Source: Phoebastria nigripes
Lineage: Eukaryota; Chordata; Aves; Procellariiformes; Diomedeidae
Reading direction: 5' to 3'
Assembly (NCBI GenBank): GCA_035582835.1
Contig: JAYKAV010000466.1
Coordinates: 1 to 64,000, forward strand
DNA length: 64,000 bases
This document shows positions 11,901 through 26,900 of the stretch, one piece after another. The position numbers were made by a program, and so were the translations under genes. The notes below the pieces were generated by a model. It did not search any database. It had not been told where the DNA came from and saw only the letters and a list, made by a program, of their open reading frames with translations. Numbering within the stretch: position 1 is the stretch's first letter; each line of letters opens with the position of its first letter.

Positions 11901-14900
11901 GCGAGCAGCTGCACTGTGTTCAGTTGCTGGCTAGGGTTAAACCACACCACTATAGATCTAAACTAGCAGGTTTACACCTACAGTCAAATGTTTGTGGCAA
12001 CAGAGAGATCAGCATGAACTAGCAGATAAATACTTACAGCTCCTACTGCCACACTCATCTAGAAATCTACTAATTTAAAGGAAATCCTGGGACAGTTATC
12101 CCTAGTGCAGTATGCAAGTCCACCTGCAAAACAGGTACACTCCTCCAATTTAACAGCTTAAAAACATTCAATTCTGCTACAGCAGCCAATACTGCCTTAC
12201 TAACATTAAGGTGATTTTAGTATTTGTAAAGATATTTTGCTACAGCTGCAATGGTCTGAGAATAATTTGTAGGTAAAAATATGATGCTTAATTAGATTAA
12301 CTAGTTAATTAGATTAGATAAGATGCCAGGCAGACAGAAGGATGCAGTATTATCTATGTGTCAAACCTCTGTGTCTATATCAAGTATTAGTACTCTCAAA
12401 CAGAAAACAATCTACAAAAGCATTGTATTGTTTGCTTTTGAAAGCTACACAAAAGAAGTATTACAGACTGAAAGCCTCACAATGACTCTGATGCTTAAAA
12501 CCACATCTGCAAAATCAAACCAGAGCAAAGAAGTGTCCATTTTACAACTTCTATAAGATACCTTTATAACTTCAAAGATACCTTTATATCCTTCCTCCTT
12601 CCTGCGACTACTCCATGTACCATAAACCAAACGCTGAACACTGCTAAAAACAGGAGTGCTATAGCCTACAGGGTTTTGAGCTCCTCACATCTGTGAATCA
12701 GCACAGGAAATATTCATAAATGAAGTCACTGACACTGCAGAGGCACACAACCTGTTCTATACTGCTAATGAAGTAAACGAAACACTCCCAGCTTAGTAAT
12801 TTCTTTAAAACAAATAGAAGTAAAAAAAAAATTAAATCACACATACAGGTTATTACATTTTAGGATCCCAGAGTCTTACACAACATAGCTTTTTAAAAAA
12901 ATACATAATATATTCACTACTTCTCCCCTCCAAATGTCACAATGAATTGGGACAGATCTCCCCCCTCCCTTCCCCCAAATTAAAATACACTTGAATTTTG
13001 GATGCATTATGTCACATCTCTTTCAAGTGTTTCATAGCTACAGTAAATTAGTTTGCTGGATAGAGAAATTTTTGGAAAATTTTCTGAGCTATAATAGACT
13101 CTCGTAATAAGTTACATTGTTATAGGTGAAAAAAGATCTGGTTAATGAATCTACTATTTTAGATAAGAGAATTTTGGGAAACTTAAGGAGGTGGATTAAG
13201 TAAATCAGTAACAGGTTGAATAAAGTCACAGTCATTAGATTATTAGTGATGTTACAATTAACTCAATCTGCTCATCACATCAGAATAATACTTAAAGCTC
13301 ATCAAATCTCAGACTTCCCCATTACAAAACCTCTGGTGCAAAAATACTTACTACCAGGAAGCAGATGGGTTACTTTTTAAACTTGATGCAAAAGCAGAGG
13401 TATGTTGCACCCGTAAGGTAGCATCAGACTAAGCAAGATTTAAGTAATAGCTGTTTGCCCTAAAGCCAGATCTAAATAATACTAAAATAGCATAACTGGC
13501 AACAAGCAGCCTGTTAGAAAGCTGAGTATAAATATATAGATAATATGTAACTGCAAAGTGGCAAACCGGCTTGGGGTATAGTTGTTCAAACAGAGAAGGA
13601 AAACACACAAGCAAGCAGTAAGATCTGGAAGGTGAGAACAAAAGTTGTAGAATAAGCAAGAAAGGTATCTGGTGAAACTGAAATCTAATCATCCTGCAGA
13701 AAAATGCCTAGCAAAACCAGAACAAGTCCTGATCCCCAAAATAAGATTAACTATGTCAAGAACAGATGAAATCACTCCCTCTACTCTTGGGGAGAGGGAT
13801 GAGGAGCATAAAATACCAATCATGAGGAAGACAGACAACTAGCTTCATTCTTCTCTTCCCTCAGAGCTCTCAAGCCTGATCACCCTGACCTTAGTTACTA
13901 AAATACCCCTCACAGTGATCTCTAACTCCCTACTTCATACATATATACAGTTGCAAACTACAGAACAAAAATTGTTACATGACAAACATTTTCTATACAC
14001 CCTAGAAATGGAAAAATCAGAAATTGCATTTTCTAGCAGAAAGCAAAGACATTTTCAGCAATCTCTTACCCAAACTTGAAAAGTTAGTTCAGTTTGGTCC
14101 TTGCATCACAAAAGAAACTGTCTTTTTTTTTTTTTTAATATTTCCACGCCCCCCCCCGAAAATACGTCACATTTTGGATATCTGAGCAAGCACTGTGACC
14201 ACAGTACCAAAAATAAGGAAAAGGCTTTGTAACACTATGAGATATTTACTACTTCAATGAAAGATTTTACATTTTTAAATTTCTGCAACACACTTCTACA
14301 TCTTCGTCTACAATTGTCTGACAACCAGGAAAGTTGTGTTTAAGGGCTGTTCTGAATGTCCTTCCTGGAACACAAGTTTCTAGTCCATATTAATTCAGTC
14401 AGGGACAGCATCACATCATATTTTATTAACAGATTACACTGGACTAGCCATTTGGAATTCCTGTTTTTTAGAAAGAAGAAAACATTATATCCTGATCCTG
14501 TCTACATCTTGCTGTGGTCATTAAAAGATAGGATCTCAGCAAACAATTAAAATTAATTCTGGATAGATAGACATTACAGAGCCTTTTCTTGCTCACTTTC
14601 TCTCAAATTCCAGAAGTACTTGCAATATTGCCTAAGAGAAATGTTGAACAGTTTTGGGCAATCCTTGCTCTTATTTTCTGAACAATTTTAGTAACCATCT
14701 TCACACTGGAAACAGACATGCTCTATATATTCTGCTTGAGATTTGGAGGAAATATTTGGAATTCTTACTCAAAACCTGTGTTGTCCATTTAGTCACAGTC
14801 AATACAGCTGTTCCTTTTATTACTCAGTGACCATTTTCTGCTAATTCCAATTATGCCAGACTTCTATGCGCACTGTAAAGTTTCAGACACCCAAGTGCTA

Positions 14901-17900
14901 ATTTCAAGCACAAACAGTATTTAAAAGAATTGGCTTTGCCTTTGTCCAGCATCCACAGTGACCTCTACCACAGGTACCAGGGAATAACTACCTTTGTAGT
15001 CATCTACCTGCTTGCCAAGTGTGTTCAATGACACTCCGTTCCTGGTGACACCAACATAATTACAGCATCTTCTCAGCCAGTCATGCACATAGCCACCCAG
15101 GATTGCTTTTACAGGTCAAGCCTGACAAGAGTGCACAGTTTCTTCTGACAGAGTAACTAGGGAAATGTTGTTACACAGTAATGAGAAAGAAAAACTCAGA
15201 CCCATAGTAACATTGGTGTACTCTTCAAGTGTTAACATATAGATTAAATAAAAGAAAAGACAGGATTAGTTTCCCCTCTCTACACAGATCTTCTTGCTTT
15301 GGTGCAAAGGAGGAGGTCAACTGCTTCTGTACTTCTGTCCTTTTTGATGTAGTGAAAACCAGCGGCTATGAAAGAGACAAGGAATTTTCTCTATACAACT
15401 TCAAAATACTGCTTTTATAGTAAGGGTATCAACAGACCTCCTACACATTAATAAGCAGTTCTGAAGTGTCTCCAGATGAGTAATGCTAACGAGATCCTAC
15501 ACAGCTGGAGAAGACCCTATGGTACTTGATCATGAATAATGCTGACCTCCCATATACTTTGGGGAATGCACAATACCTGGAAATTGAATGACTGCCAACT
15601 TCAAGGAACAACCCTTCCACCCCTTGGAAAATCCCCATCAAGTTTATTCACAAAAATCATTGATTTTGCACATTCCCATGGAACAATCATATCTATGATT
15701 GCTCCACTGACTGTCAGCTTTAGAAAGCATTTTAAAGCATCCTTGGTGTTTTGTCTGCAAGCACACTATGACATACAGTCTGCCCTGTTCACCCCTTTTA
15801 AATAAGAGCTAGTAGTCAAACAGCCCCTTGATGCCTGTAAACTTATGTCACACACAAAACATTCAATTTAATTGTTGTAACACCATATTGTATGTCTACA
15901 CATCATTTAACTCTTATTTTGACAAATACCCCACAGGGGAGATTTCTGGCAGTGCAAGAATTGTTGCATTGCATCAAAGTGAATTTCAGCTAGCTCCATA
16001 TTCACTCTGACAGTGACCAACATCATGTAACACAGAAAAGACAAAGATCATAACCGTGCTTGTTCTCAATAACAAATGCTCTGGTTTATCCAGAGTTAGA
16101 CAGATGAAATGAGATTAGAACAAGGTAAAGATTAAAGGCTTTTTTGCTTTTGGGTGGTTTGGNTTTTTTGTTTGTTTTGGTTTTTGTTTTGTTTTTTGTT
16201 TTTTTAATTTAAAACACATGGAGTTAAGACAGTCAAAGATAGAAAAGTCTTCTACTGAGGAATAAAAATATGAGACATCCAATTGTACTTTGGCAAAAAA
16301 AAAAAGCTGGGACAATTCATATGCACAAATCCAGGTATGAACCTTCCTTTGTTATGTAGGGAATTTGGCAACATTCTTTAGAATAATTTAAATAGCATAA
16401 GTTTATACTGGTAGAAATCAGTATCTTTTTTTTTTCCTTTAAGAGAAAATAAATACATATTCTACTAAAAGGAGTAGCACTGATCAATGACTTCTTGCAC
16501 TATATCATTTAAAAGAAATTCCAACATTTATTTTCAAGCTTGCAGACCTGAAAGTTCAAGCTAAAACAGGAAAGTAATTTTCTCCCCAATTGTCCTGATT
16601 TTCAGATTATGCTGAAAAAGGATTCAATAACAGAAACTATGTCACAACATCACTGATATTATACCACCAAGAACATTTTAATACCTCCATAGCTTGCTGT
16701 AAGCGTCCCTCTAGTGCCATAAATGTGAGAAACTGAGGATCCACATAAGGAATGGCTTGAGCAAGTCCTAGGCCATCACCAAACTCATCAAGTAGTCTGA
16801 AAAACATGAGTTAGGAAACATGGTCTTCATTTCAAAGTAAATAGTAGTAACATGAGGGCTGGGTACATCAAATTATTGCACATCACCTGTTAATAACCGT
16901 GTGTGTATACTCTCATGAGGTGGTTGTGTTGGGTTGACCTTGGCTGGCTGCCAGATACCCATCCAGCTGCTCTCTCACTCCCCCACCTCAACTGGACAAG
17001 GGCATAAATAAGATGAAAAGCTCGTGGGTCGAGATAAAGACAGGGACATCACTCACCAATCACCATCACAGGCAAAACACTCTCAACTTAAGGGGGAACC
17101 TTAATTTAACTGAAAGGTTGAACCAGATGATCTTTCGAGGTCCCTTCCAATCTGTGCTGTTCTATGATTCTATGAATTTATTGCCATTAAAAATGGATTT
17201 GGATGGTGAAAAACAAAGACAAAAACTAAACCACCTTCCCCTTAGCCCTCCCTCTCCTCCCAGTCTCAACTTTACTCCTTCATTCCTGACTCCTCTATGT
17301 TCCCCCCAAGCAGCGTAGAGGCATGGGAAATGGGGGTTGTGGTCAGTTCATTGCAGTTCCTCTCTGCCACTCCTTCCTCCTCACACTGTTCCCCTGCTCC
17401 AGTGTGGGGTCCCTCCCACGGGCCGCAGTCCTTCACGATAAACCTGCTCCTGCATGGGTCTTTCCCACAAGCTGCAGTCCTTCACTAACTGCTCCAGTGT
17501 GGGCTCTCCACATGCACAGTTCCTTCAGCAAATACCTACCTGCTCCACTGTGGTCTTCTCCAGGGGCTGCAGGGGAATCTCTCCTCCAGCACCTGGAGCA
17601 CCTCCTCCCCTTTTTCTCTGACCTTGGTGTCAGGGTTGTTTCTCTCACATCATCCTCACTCCTCTCTCTCACACTCTGCTGTGCAGCATTTTTTACCCTT
17701 TCTTAAACATACCTTCCCAGAGGCACCACCCTGCAGTGGGTCTGTTGGAGCCAGCTGTGTCCCACATGGGGCAGCCCCGGCCTCTCCCCACAGAGGCCAC
17801 CCTGCAGCCCCCCCTGCCAGCACCTGCTCCCAATACAGAGGTACACTCAAGACAATATAGCCTTCAGAAGAACATGATGGGAGCTTTTGCTGTTGACTAC

Positions 17901-20900
17901 TCCAGAGTAAAAGGGCATACAGCTCAGCTAATAAATTTCATATGTATGCTATTAAGCTCATTTTACAACTAGCATTCAGATTTTGATTACATCATGTGTC
18001 ACAGTTCATAGCTTGGCAGCTGCTTCGAGTTCTGCTTTCAACATTCAGAGATCAAATCTTAAAATGGGCACAAGCAAAATCATGTACAGATCTTCATATG
18101 CTCAACAGACAAAACTTAACAGACTATTAGAGAAGCATCTTCCTTTTGAGGAGGATTTCTATTTTGAGTAATTAGGAAGCTTACCAAGGCTAACCTCCAA
18201 TACTTAAAAAACAGTTTTTGTCCATATCCTACAATTCCTTTCCTAGCTTACTGCCTGGCACTGTAAGAACATGTGCCTTACTTCTGGCTTGGACTCTCAT
18301 GCATTAGTCCCTGTTGTGGTTTTTCAGAATATAACTTCACAAGGAGAAAATACCAGCGGTTTTGGTATGTCTATGCTGTAGTTTATAATATTTTTAATAA
18401 GCAGAAGACAGCAAGCATTAAGTCTCACTGGAAAGCATTCTGTCTAGCTCACTCTTACTTTAAAACAAATGCACTATACTATTCCAGGATTAGTCTGTGC
18501 AAGTGGCTCTGATCACATTCTTCCCAGTATTTGCAGAATTTTTGTAATAAATATATTGCAATATTCTTCAGTAATCTAATGACAGAAAATTGAGTGAAGC
18601 ATTCAAAATTATGACAATGTTCAGTAAGCACATGGCATTTCAAAGAGAAATAAAATAGGCTTATAACAGCTAACTTAGACCAGTTGCAAAAGAGGAAAAG
18701 ACCAATTATAAAATTGCACTGACCTGAATGCTGATTACATTCATATTCCTTTACTTCTGTTATACTTCCACTATACTTACCATCTCGAAAATTAATTGAT
18801 AAGATACACCCATCCCTTGAATATTTAGTGCACCAAAATTTTCTCAGATCACAAATCTACAAATTGCAAATCTACATCCTTTCTCTCTCGTTAGAAGAAA
18901 CATAGTGCTTGAATTACCTTAAGCTTAGAACTCAGATTATCAGCCTTTGAAGCAAGTGCATACTGATAACCGTGAGTATTTTTGACATCTTACATAAAAA
19001 GCAGAACAATAACTACAAAACCTCTGAAATTAACGCAGAAAACTATCAAAGGCATACCTCCACTCCACATCCAGGTCTTCACTCACACTGGAGTCATCCT
19101 CAAGGTTGTTATTTCCATCCAACAGGAAGAATCCAGGATGCACAAAATCACTAACTGGATCATTTTCCTCATCACTGCTACTTTCTACTTCTTCCCGGTA
19201 CTGTAACCAAGGAATCTCTCCTTCCTCCAATAATGTCTGTTCCCTTCAAATAAATAAATGAAAAGCTAAAACTAAAAATCTAGGAGAATTTACAAACACA
19301 TGCAAGCAACAAAAGCTACACATATTACAAGGGCTGCAGCTGCATGTTTCCCAGACTGCAGAGTCCCAGATTAGGAATTAAGTATTTGCTGTAAAAAACA
19401 AGAGACTCCCAGTGATATCAGCTCCAGACTCAGAATCTAGTAACACTCATGATTCTGTGGCAAAATTATTTGTCTAATGCTCAAGGCCAGCAGTACAGTA
19501 AGTAGCTTACTTTGCATTTTCCCTAGCACAGGCAATATCCCTGCCAGGGCTAGTAAATTTGGTACTAAAGATTTTCTCATTCATCTACAAGGTCCTACAG
19601 CCACTAAAAGACAGGCTCTCTTGACACCCTGGAACAGCCTTCATAGGGAAACTTGGCCTGAATGCAAAGAGATATTATTTGCAAGAGAAGCTATTTGCAT
19701 AAGAAGAAAGACTCCTCTCATTCCTGAATTTTCTAGAGAAGCACAAGTCACCTGGATGTTTAGAGCCACAGGGCTGTGAGTCCCACTTTCCTTATCAAAG
19801 AGCAAATAAACATGAATCATGTTAGAAATGGGTATATTTGCAGGCTGTTCACATCAAAGAAAGCTAAAGAGTACACAGCCCCATTGTTGTTGTTCTGAAA
19901 CACATGAGTTTTCATAATGTTTTCATAAAGCCACACTAATTTGCCAAACCTCAAGAGACAGTGATAATAAAGCAGTAACAGAGATTTGGATTGCTTGGTA
20001 ATAGGTACTGTCTACCTAAGAGCAGAAGAAGCTTAAAGAACACTTGGGCATGGCTTGTTGCTTTATAAAGACCCAAACTAAGAATGTAAGGTCAATATTA
20101 GATGCTTAGGGGAAAAAAAAAAACCACAAAACTTTCCTTGGTTATTTATAGCTACAAATTTTGCCTTGCAACCAAGGCAGATGCATTTTATAAAGTAAAG
20201 TACTGAATGACTGGAAAAATAAGTAAGTTCTCAGCAAGCAAGTAGTTCAAGTTTACTTTAATCACTGATAGGGCTGCAGAAATAAAGAGCAGCAGTGGAA
20301 TGAGAGGCAATAAAGCAAAGAGATAAACAACTGCTTTGCAAGGAGTACTAAGCAATATCAGAAGATGTGTATGTAATACATCTTTACAATTAACTTGCCT
20401 AATCTAGCTTTTTAAAGTCAGTATATCCAGCCTATTATCCTTATTGACACTACATGTCAATGCCCTCTCATTATTTCTGTATCTTTCATAAAATAGAATT
20501 GTTTACATGACATGCCATTTTTTCCTCAATTTGAAATACATACAACTACTCAGATTATTTTCATGTAGGCAAATGATTGCTAGTATAGTAACTACTTTTA
20601 GAATTGATATATTCTGTGTAGTGTCATGCAGATACCCTGTTAGTGCTGATGTCAGAACTTACAGGAAGTTAGCTAATAAAATAAAACCATACCCTCCTTG
20701 GAAACAGAAGTCTGTGTTCTCCTCTTCCATGCCACTGCTGCTGCTCTGCACTTCAGGCTCATGTTCCTCCCTGCCCGGGACAGTCTCCCAGCTCTCATCA
20801 CTTGAGGACTGGTCTTTTTCTGTAGCAGTAAAATATGTAGGCACAGCTGTAGACCATTCTCCATCACTGCATTCTGAGCTGCAATTTAAACAAGGCAACA

Positions 20901-23900
20901 GGGTGTGAATTTAAACACTGCTTTAGGGGAAAGAAAACCAACACAAACATTCTGTGATTTCCTCCTTTTCTATGAACGCTGCTCTCAGTATAGACTATCT
21001 TTTCTAGGAGAATTTAATTTTGCACCATTTATAGATGTATTATAAGGCAAGTATACATAAAGAGCTGATTAAAAGAAATCAGTTCCTAAGAAAGAATTCT
21101 GCCCATCCCACTTTGCAAAAAGGTTTTGTTCTTCCTCCTCCACATTTGCAGAGTACATAGAAAAACTAAGGAATATAAGACCCTGCGTTTATTCCTGGGT
21201 CTATACACATCTTTCTCCTAGCACACAAAGAGAAAACAGCAACAGTGACACTGAGAACACCAATGCTTGCTTAACAAACAACAAGCAATGTCAGCGTTAT
21301 TTCTCAGCCAAACAAAACTTAAAGTAAAGCTCTCATAACCTCCAAGCCATATATAATGGTCCTTTTTTTTAATCTTACAATGGATGACTTAGAGCAAATT
21401 ACATAATTCACTAGCCCAAACAGATGAACAGCAGGGAGTTTTTCAAAGAGAATTTGCTCAGCCACCACATAGAAAAGGGCAGTAAATATCAAGTTGTGGG
21501 CAGCTTAAACAAAATAGTGATGTTAGCAGCATCTCAAGAAGGATGAACTTTTATCTACTGCTACCTTTGGTAATGCCACTTGGAAGGTTTTCTCAATACT
21601 AACAGTGACAATTGACACCTACCAAAATTCAAAGTATAGTCAACTAGCTATGTCACTTCAAAAACTTACAGAAAACTAATAAATATGTGAACAGCAAACA
21701 TGCTTAATAGAACACATCTTACACAGCAATCCACACCACCTGCAGCTCAGGCTTTTCAATCTGCTAACCCCAGTATGTCTATGTTTATCAATGTTATCTC
21801 CCCACCTACAAACTCACTTTAAAGAAACCCTCCTTCTATGTAATATTATAAGCACATGCCAGTAAAACTTGCTATTTAATGAATTACAAGTACTTTTGAA
21901 AAAACGCACGTTATACATGGCCAGTTTTACAAGAATACAGAAGATCAAGACACAGATTATATGGAAGCATTTTAGTTTGAAGCAGGAACATATTTTTCTA
22001 TCACAATTTTGAGGACTAGGGAAAGTGATGGAAATGAGAATACTCATTAACTTTGGGCTATTTTAAAGGACTACTTTACAATAGAAATTGTACCTGTTAA
22101 GAAATTCTGATATGCAGTCTAATGCATCATATATTACACCAACTAAAGCTGAATACTAACATTTTAGAACCTTTTGTTTTGTTTGCTTGCTTTTGTTTTA
22201 AAAAGGTTAATTAAGCATACTGTAAAACTAGCCCAAATATTCAAGTCTCTTATTTTAGTTTTCTCTATTTTACAATCCAGGAATGATTTCCAACACAGTT
22301 TATAATAATATTCCTATGTTGTTAGTCAAATTTGTTCTCTTTAAAGTTTATACTGCAGCCTTTCAGTAGTTAAAGGGGGCTTATAAGAAAGATATGGACA
22401 GAATTTTTAGTAGGGTCTGTAGCAATAGGACAAGGGGGAATGGTTTTAAACTAAAAGAGGGTAGATTTAGACTAGATGTAAGGAAGAAATTTTTTACGCT
22501 GAGGGTGGTGAAACACTGACATAGGTTGCCCAGAGAAGTGGTAGATGCCCCATCCCTGGAAGCATTCAAGGTCAGGTTGGACAGGGCTCTGAGCAACCNG
22601 ATCTAGTTGAAGATGTCCCTGCCCATGGCAGCAGGGTGGACTAGATGACCTTTAAAGGTCCCTTCCAACCCAAACTATTCTATGATTCCATGATTCTATA
22701 CACAAACACCAATTCAAACCAGAAAAGAGGATATACCTGAAGTCATTAATACTGAACAAAGGAAGAACATTGAATGTGTGTATTTCAAAACTTAGGATTT
22801 AACTGTGCCCAATTCTGCAGAGAATCACAACATCACTTCATGGTTAGAGAGTTATAGACTTGTCACTTGCCAAAAGCATAACACATTAACTTAGCATCTG
22901 CACATGGATTTTCTGAGAATAGTCTCTCCCCTGGCTGAACTGGCCTGTACTTGCCACACGATCCAAAACTAAATGGAGGGAGCTAAAGAATATGATCCTC
23001 ATCCCATCACTCCTGCCCTCTGGGGACCTACCATGACCCTTCCAACTTAGAGCATATGTGGTTCTAACACATACACAACACTTCCTCCCTCTCACATAGC
23101 TTCTACATGCTAACACCATAATAGCTGGGCACTTCCTTGAAGCAAAAATGTGAGGTGAAGGCTCAGGCTGCAGCCATCAGCAAGGTGAATGTCTCCNGGG
23201 ATTGGAAAGAAGCGAAAGTTGAGTTTCAGGATGTGGTTTGACATGTATGCCAATTCTGCTTTTTATGCAGCTGTATGTTTATTTAAACATGTAATATGGA
23301 TTAACCCTTTAAACATAAAACTTTACCTTTTGAGGTAAAAACATATTACTCCTTTGTACAGAGTAATCATTGACAATTTACTTCATAAGGATAAGTCTTT
23401 TGAGGGTTTAGGACACAAATTATGTTTTTTTCTAAGTTAAAGAACACATATGCTTCCTGTTTAGTGGTTCAGTTATTGCCATCATGATGAACATAGTCAC
23501 TTTCAGATATGCAATCTGTATTTCTTTGTCATGCTACAACAATCTATCACTTTGCATCATGTAAGTCAATGCTATAATTGTAATATACAGTCCATTTCCT
23601 CCACTGTATTTTAATCTTCTAGTAGCAGCATTTCAGAAGTCGAAAAGAAAAGATTATGCAGTAACAAAAATTTTTGAAAAGTAAACCTTACAAGGAAGGA
23701 AAGGATTCATTTGCAATTCCACCTATATCTTTAATAAGAAAAAACAAAATTAAGTCTACTAACCCATTTTACAATGCCTTAAGGATTTTGTTCTCTCGTA
23801 ATTGGGACTCTGCAATATTTTAAGGACAAGAGTTTATGCAGATTAATTTTCATGCTGTTCCCTCCACAAAAGCAGTGGAAACACAATCTACTAAGCAGGT

Positions 23901-26900
23901 TAGCTTATGAAGCCTAATGGCAAGTACACACACACAAAAAAGCCACATCAACATCCAGAGGACGTGTCTTGTAAAGAATGCAGTGGGAACAGAATCAACA
24001 AGATGAAGGCAAACTAGAAGAAAAATAGGAAAAAAAAACCCCATCAAACAAAAGCCATCACAAACACTACTGCATTTACCACAAATGAACAGAAGGTTAG
24101 AAATTTCTTTTACCCTCAAATAGCTCAGTTACATAACTCCAATTCACAGTGAAAAGTTCTTAACCAGCATTATATGAGTAAAAGTTAATCAACATAAGGT
24201 TTATCCAAATTAGTCTGTCTTCTAGGTAGAGCGCCCAAAACAGGAGGTGCCTGAATACTGCTCCTGGTGTCCACATTGGAGCCATTTGTAGATCTGAAAC
24301 TGTATTCATTAATAGTTACGTTGGAAACACCTACTAGTCTAAAGAACTTCCATTAAAAGAGGGATTATAAGCAATCCTATCAAGTTATTCTTCAGATATG
24401 ACAAGGAAGAATAATTTCTTTCAAAAGGTTGGAGACAAGAACATACATAGGTGGTGATGCAGAATATTGAGATGTGATGACAAAAAGAACAAATTCTGAA
24501 AATAACAAGCCTTGAAGGGAACTTTCAAAGACCCATAATTTGCCAAAAACATGCTCAACAAGGTTTTCCCTCTCTACCCTCCATCCACTCCGTAAAAATA
24601 AAATAAAAATAAACAAGCAATCTTCCTTAGTGGTAAGGTGCTTTGACCCTACACATAAGGAAAGGCTTTTTAGAAGAATGCACATTACCATTTCTTTGGA
24701 TGGACTTGAGGAAGGGTGAAGGAGAACTGAAAGGAGAAGTTGGCATCTTGTTATCTGATCATATTCTGAAATTGCTTGAGTTTTTATCTCCCATTTGCTA
24801 ACAAATTATTCAGATTTGCACATTATTTACGCAAAAGATTCAATACTAATACAGATATAAAAATGAAATTTTACCTGTCTTCATCTTTGTGGGACATTGA
24901 GAAGTGTCTGCTGCAGTCTTCAAACTCATCCCAAAAAGTGCTATCATCTAGCACACTTNTTTGTTCTTGTGCTGCTGCATTTTTCCTTAGGTCTATTTCT
25001 GTGTTCTTCCGATGACCTTCATACTCTCTTGAGTCAAAGAACATATTAGAACTCATCTCTTCTTTGTTATTTCTCAAGGCACACTCAGCATGGCCTTGCT
25101 GGACTTCAGCAATTTCACTTCTCCTCCAGGAACAACTTTCCTCTTCATCATCATTAGGGAGAAGCTTTTCTCTCTCCAACTGGTTTGCAGTATTTTGTTT
25201 TCTTATTTTAGGTCTCACTACTAGCTCAGGTGAATTTCCTTGGTCAGTCTTTCCATCACTGACATTCAATTCATTAGCAATTGCTATAGGGGTTCCAATT
25301 CCAACATCCACTATATTTTTTATCTGCTGTGTTTCACAATTGGCACCACTTGGGTTACTTGTTGGTATAGCTTGATCTTCAGCAGAAGATTTAAATGTCC
25401 TGTTGTTTGGACATGCCAAGTTTGAATCTATGCTAAAATATCCCATTAAAGGCATTGGTCCTGCTTCTTCGCAACATTCTCTAGAAACACTGTGGTTGAG
25501 AGCGGACAATTGGGACTGTAAGTCAGTAAAAGACTCTACGCCCTTTTCTAACTCAGAAAGCATGTTATCTAGTGTTTCCTGAAATACACCTGCTTCTTCT
25601 CTTGCCAAAGAAAATTTGTCTTGAGCATCACCTTCCTCTCCATCACTGCTATCTGGCTCATAAGAGTCAATGTTTACAAAAGCAATTCCATTCTGACCAT
25701 TCAAATCATTACACCCTCCAGACGCATACTCTGCAAGGTCATCAGAATTTTCATAAGGATTCGTAAAGTTCCCTGAGATTTTGTTGCCTTCCAGACCATA
25801 AGACAATAGAGAAAACGGTGACGTGTTCGCTTCAAAAGTTTGGCTTGATACACTTTGGTAAATGGGTTCTCCAGTTCCAATATTTTCTAACAAAGGCTCA
25901 TCCAATAAACCGGAAGAAACTTGAACCAATGGACTGGAACCTTCACAGAAAGTTGTAAGAATGAATGCATTGGAATAATCAAAAACAATAGAAATATTCT
26001 CAACTACAACAATTGCTCATGAAAAAAAGGATAGTTCACTAGGACTGCAGTGTAATTTGATAGAGAAATATTTACCAGAGATGCAGTCATTCTTCACTAA
26101 TATATTTAAGTTCCCATTTATATAAACTAAGGATATAGAAATAGACTTAAATGATACAATTTCAGCTCAGCCTGCAACAACAAAAAAAACAAGTATTAAA
26201 GGAACATGTTCATAAGCAGCATTTTTACATTGTTTATATAAAAGGGAATTTTAAGATGAGAACAGGAAATCTGAAAAAACACTAGAAGATAAAAAAGCTG
26301 CAACATTTATTTCCGTAAGTTAAAAATTGGACTATCCATTCATTAACTGGCTAAATTGTGCCTCCTGCCACACTCAGATAAAGCCATTTATTGCTACTAT
26401 AAATTACATACTAATAGCACTATATTTTGTACATGCAGTTGTGAGTGCAACTCCCCGTAAGAAGAAAGTAATAGCAGGGATGAATGTAGAATTACAGTTA
26501 GTAGTTACCACCGTCGCAAATTCAGTTTGGTTATATTACACTTGAACACCTCTCGCATAAAGGGACAATAAATATCAAACCCAGCAGCAAGAGTTAAAGA
26601 ACATAAAAACACGTATACTGCTGCTACTACAGAACTAATGCTTAGTTCAAGTCATTTGTAAACTCCTAACCAAGGCAATAGTCCAAACTATTTTTGAACA
26701 TACAATGGTTGCATAACCTGATGAGAGTACTTAAGGTTTGTAAGTCAATAAAAAGATATTTGGAAACTTAACTAATAAAAAAAAAAAAAAAAAAAAAAAA
26801 AGACATGCATGGTTAATTGAAGGGATTCCCTAGCATGTTATTTTAAAAACAGGTAGAGGTAGGAAACCATGTAAAATCAGTGTTCTGGGGTTAAAAAAAA

